The notes below the pieces were generated by a model. It did not search any database and was not told where the DNA came from. It saw only the letters and a program-made list of their open reading frames with translations. Below are positions 63,894-64,000 of a DNA stretch of 64,000 bases, in pieces (within the stretch, counting starts at the first letter, position 1; every line of letters begins with the position of its first letter). The DNA lies in contig NZ_FWFT01000001.1 in the NCBI RefSeq assembly GCF_900172275.1, positions 186,001 through 250,000 of the forward strand. The letters are read 5' to 3'. Both the position numbers and the translations under genes were made by a program. This stretch comes from Pseudooctadecabacter jejudonensis (GTDB taxonomy: Bacteria > Pseudomonadota > Alphaproteobacteria > Rhodobacterales > Rhodobacteraceae).

Positions 63894-64000
63894 CAGAGGG
63901 CCTCCTGCGGGGCAAAATTGGCGGTATGGTTTGCGTATGGCTGGCGTATGGCAGGCGTATGGCTGGCCGCCAGCGCATCACGGGGGGCGAGGCCGAGGAA
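63893..64000 (-). CDS. cysG: Siroheme synthase CysG, C-terminal end (cut by window edge)
   Basis: The minus-strand frame FLGLAPRDALAASHT... ends NFAPQEAL* at 63893, overlapping the DUF2849 start. Only about 35 residues are visible, so the call rests on position (cysG-DUF2849-cysI-cysH) and the terminal APQEAL style. The tail contains three near-copies of an 11-bp unit (63936-63970). Confidence 0.55.
   Translation of the reverse strand, partial: FLGLAPRDALAASHTPAIRQPYANHTANFAPQEAL
63936..63971. repeat. Three 11-bp tandem units in the cysG tail
   Basis: GCGTATGGCTG repeated three times with one substitution in the middle copy. Because 11 is not a multiple of three, the coded tail (SHTPAIRQPYANHT) is not itself repetitive. 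Confidence 0.6.

Overview
The window looks like a chromosomal segment of a marine-type alphaproteobacterium of the Rhodobacterales (Roseobacter group). This rests on GC-rich coding sequence, a B12-dependent class II ribonucleotide reductase (nrdJ), the order trpE / trpG-trpD-trpC-moaC-moeA-lexA next to comEC, a GTTC-N7-GTTC alphaproteobacterial SOS box, and a complete beta-hydroxyaspartate cycle operon (bhcABCD with divergent bhcR). The species was not determined and no database search was possible.

Layout. 0-16 kb is core housekeeping: the comEC tail, lexA, moeA-moaC, trpC-trpD-trpG, a divergent-polysaccharide-deacetylase-like secreted protein on the opposite strand, trpE-ppiD, an aminotransferase, gpt-fabI, pdxH, a double cold-shock protein and a DUF192 protein. 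16-21 kb holds tRNA-Pro(UGG), a small lipoprotein, and nrdJ with a promoter region carrying a perfect DnaA box plus CtrA-like and NrdR-like sites. A textbook rho-independent terminator follows nrdJ.

20,992-31,498 is the most unusual part. Two 25-bp inverted repeats (22/25 identical, starting TGTYAGAWGCC) bracket 10.5 kb that contains a TniQ-like gene near the left end and a nonsense-riddled TniB-like ATPase fragment near the right end. Between them sits metabolic cargo: a LacI regulator, a cytoplasmic Cys-type sulfatase, its own formylglycine-generating enzyme, a complete tripartite tricarboxylate transporter (TctC-TctB-TctA), a LysR regulator and a broken second TctC. I read this as a degraded Tn5053/Tn7-like element carrying a self-contained organosulfate uptake and desulfation module.

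31.5-34.6 kb holds a CuZn superoxide dismutase gene, a short-chain dehydrogenase and gene remnants (luciferase-like monooxygenase, phytanoyl-CoA dioxygenase). 34.6-48 kb couples two pathways. Urate degradation is encoded by puuD, uraH, a puuE-uraD fusion, allA, a urate/xanthine permease and ureidoglycine aminohydrolase, and ends in glyoxylate. The beta-hydroxyaspartate cycle (bhcABCD, bhcR, plus a GAPDH gene) turns glyoxylate into oxaloacetate. Allantoate amidohydrolase is not in the window.

48-64 kb: a TetR/quinone-reductase-like pair with twin perfect operators; a LOG-family gene; a LysM protein; an XdhC / molybdopterin-binding / coxS-coxL-coxM molybdenum hydroxylase cluster (form II type); infC with a probable AUA start; an Ala/Glu 11-residue-repeat membrane protein; and an assimilatory sulfate reduction cluster (cysG tail, DUF2849, cysI, cysH, DUF934, fpr). 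A dispersed palindromic repeat family lies in at least seven intergenic gaps, including one 54-bp unit present twice with 53/54 identity.
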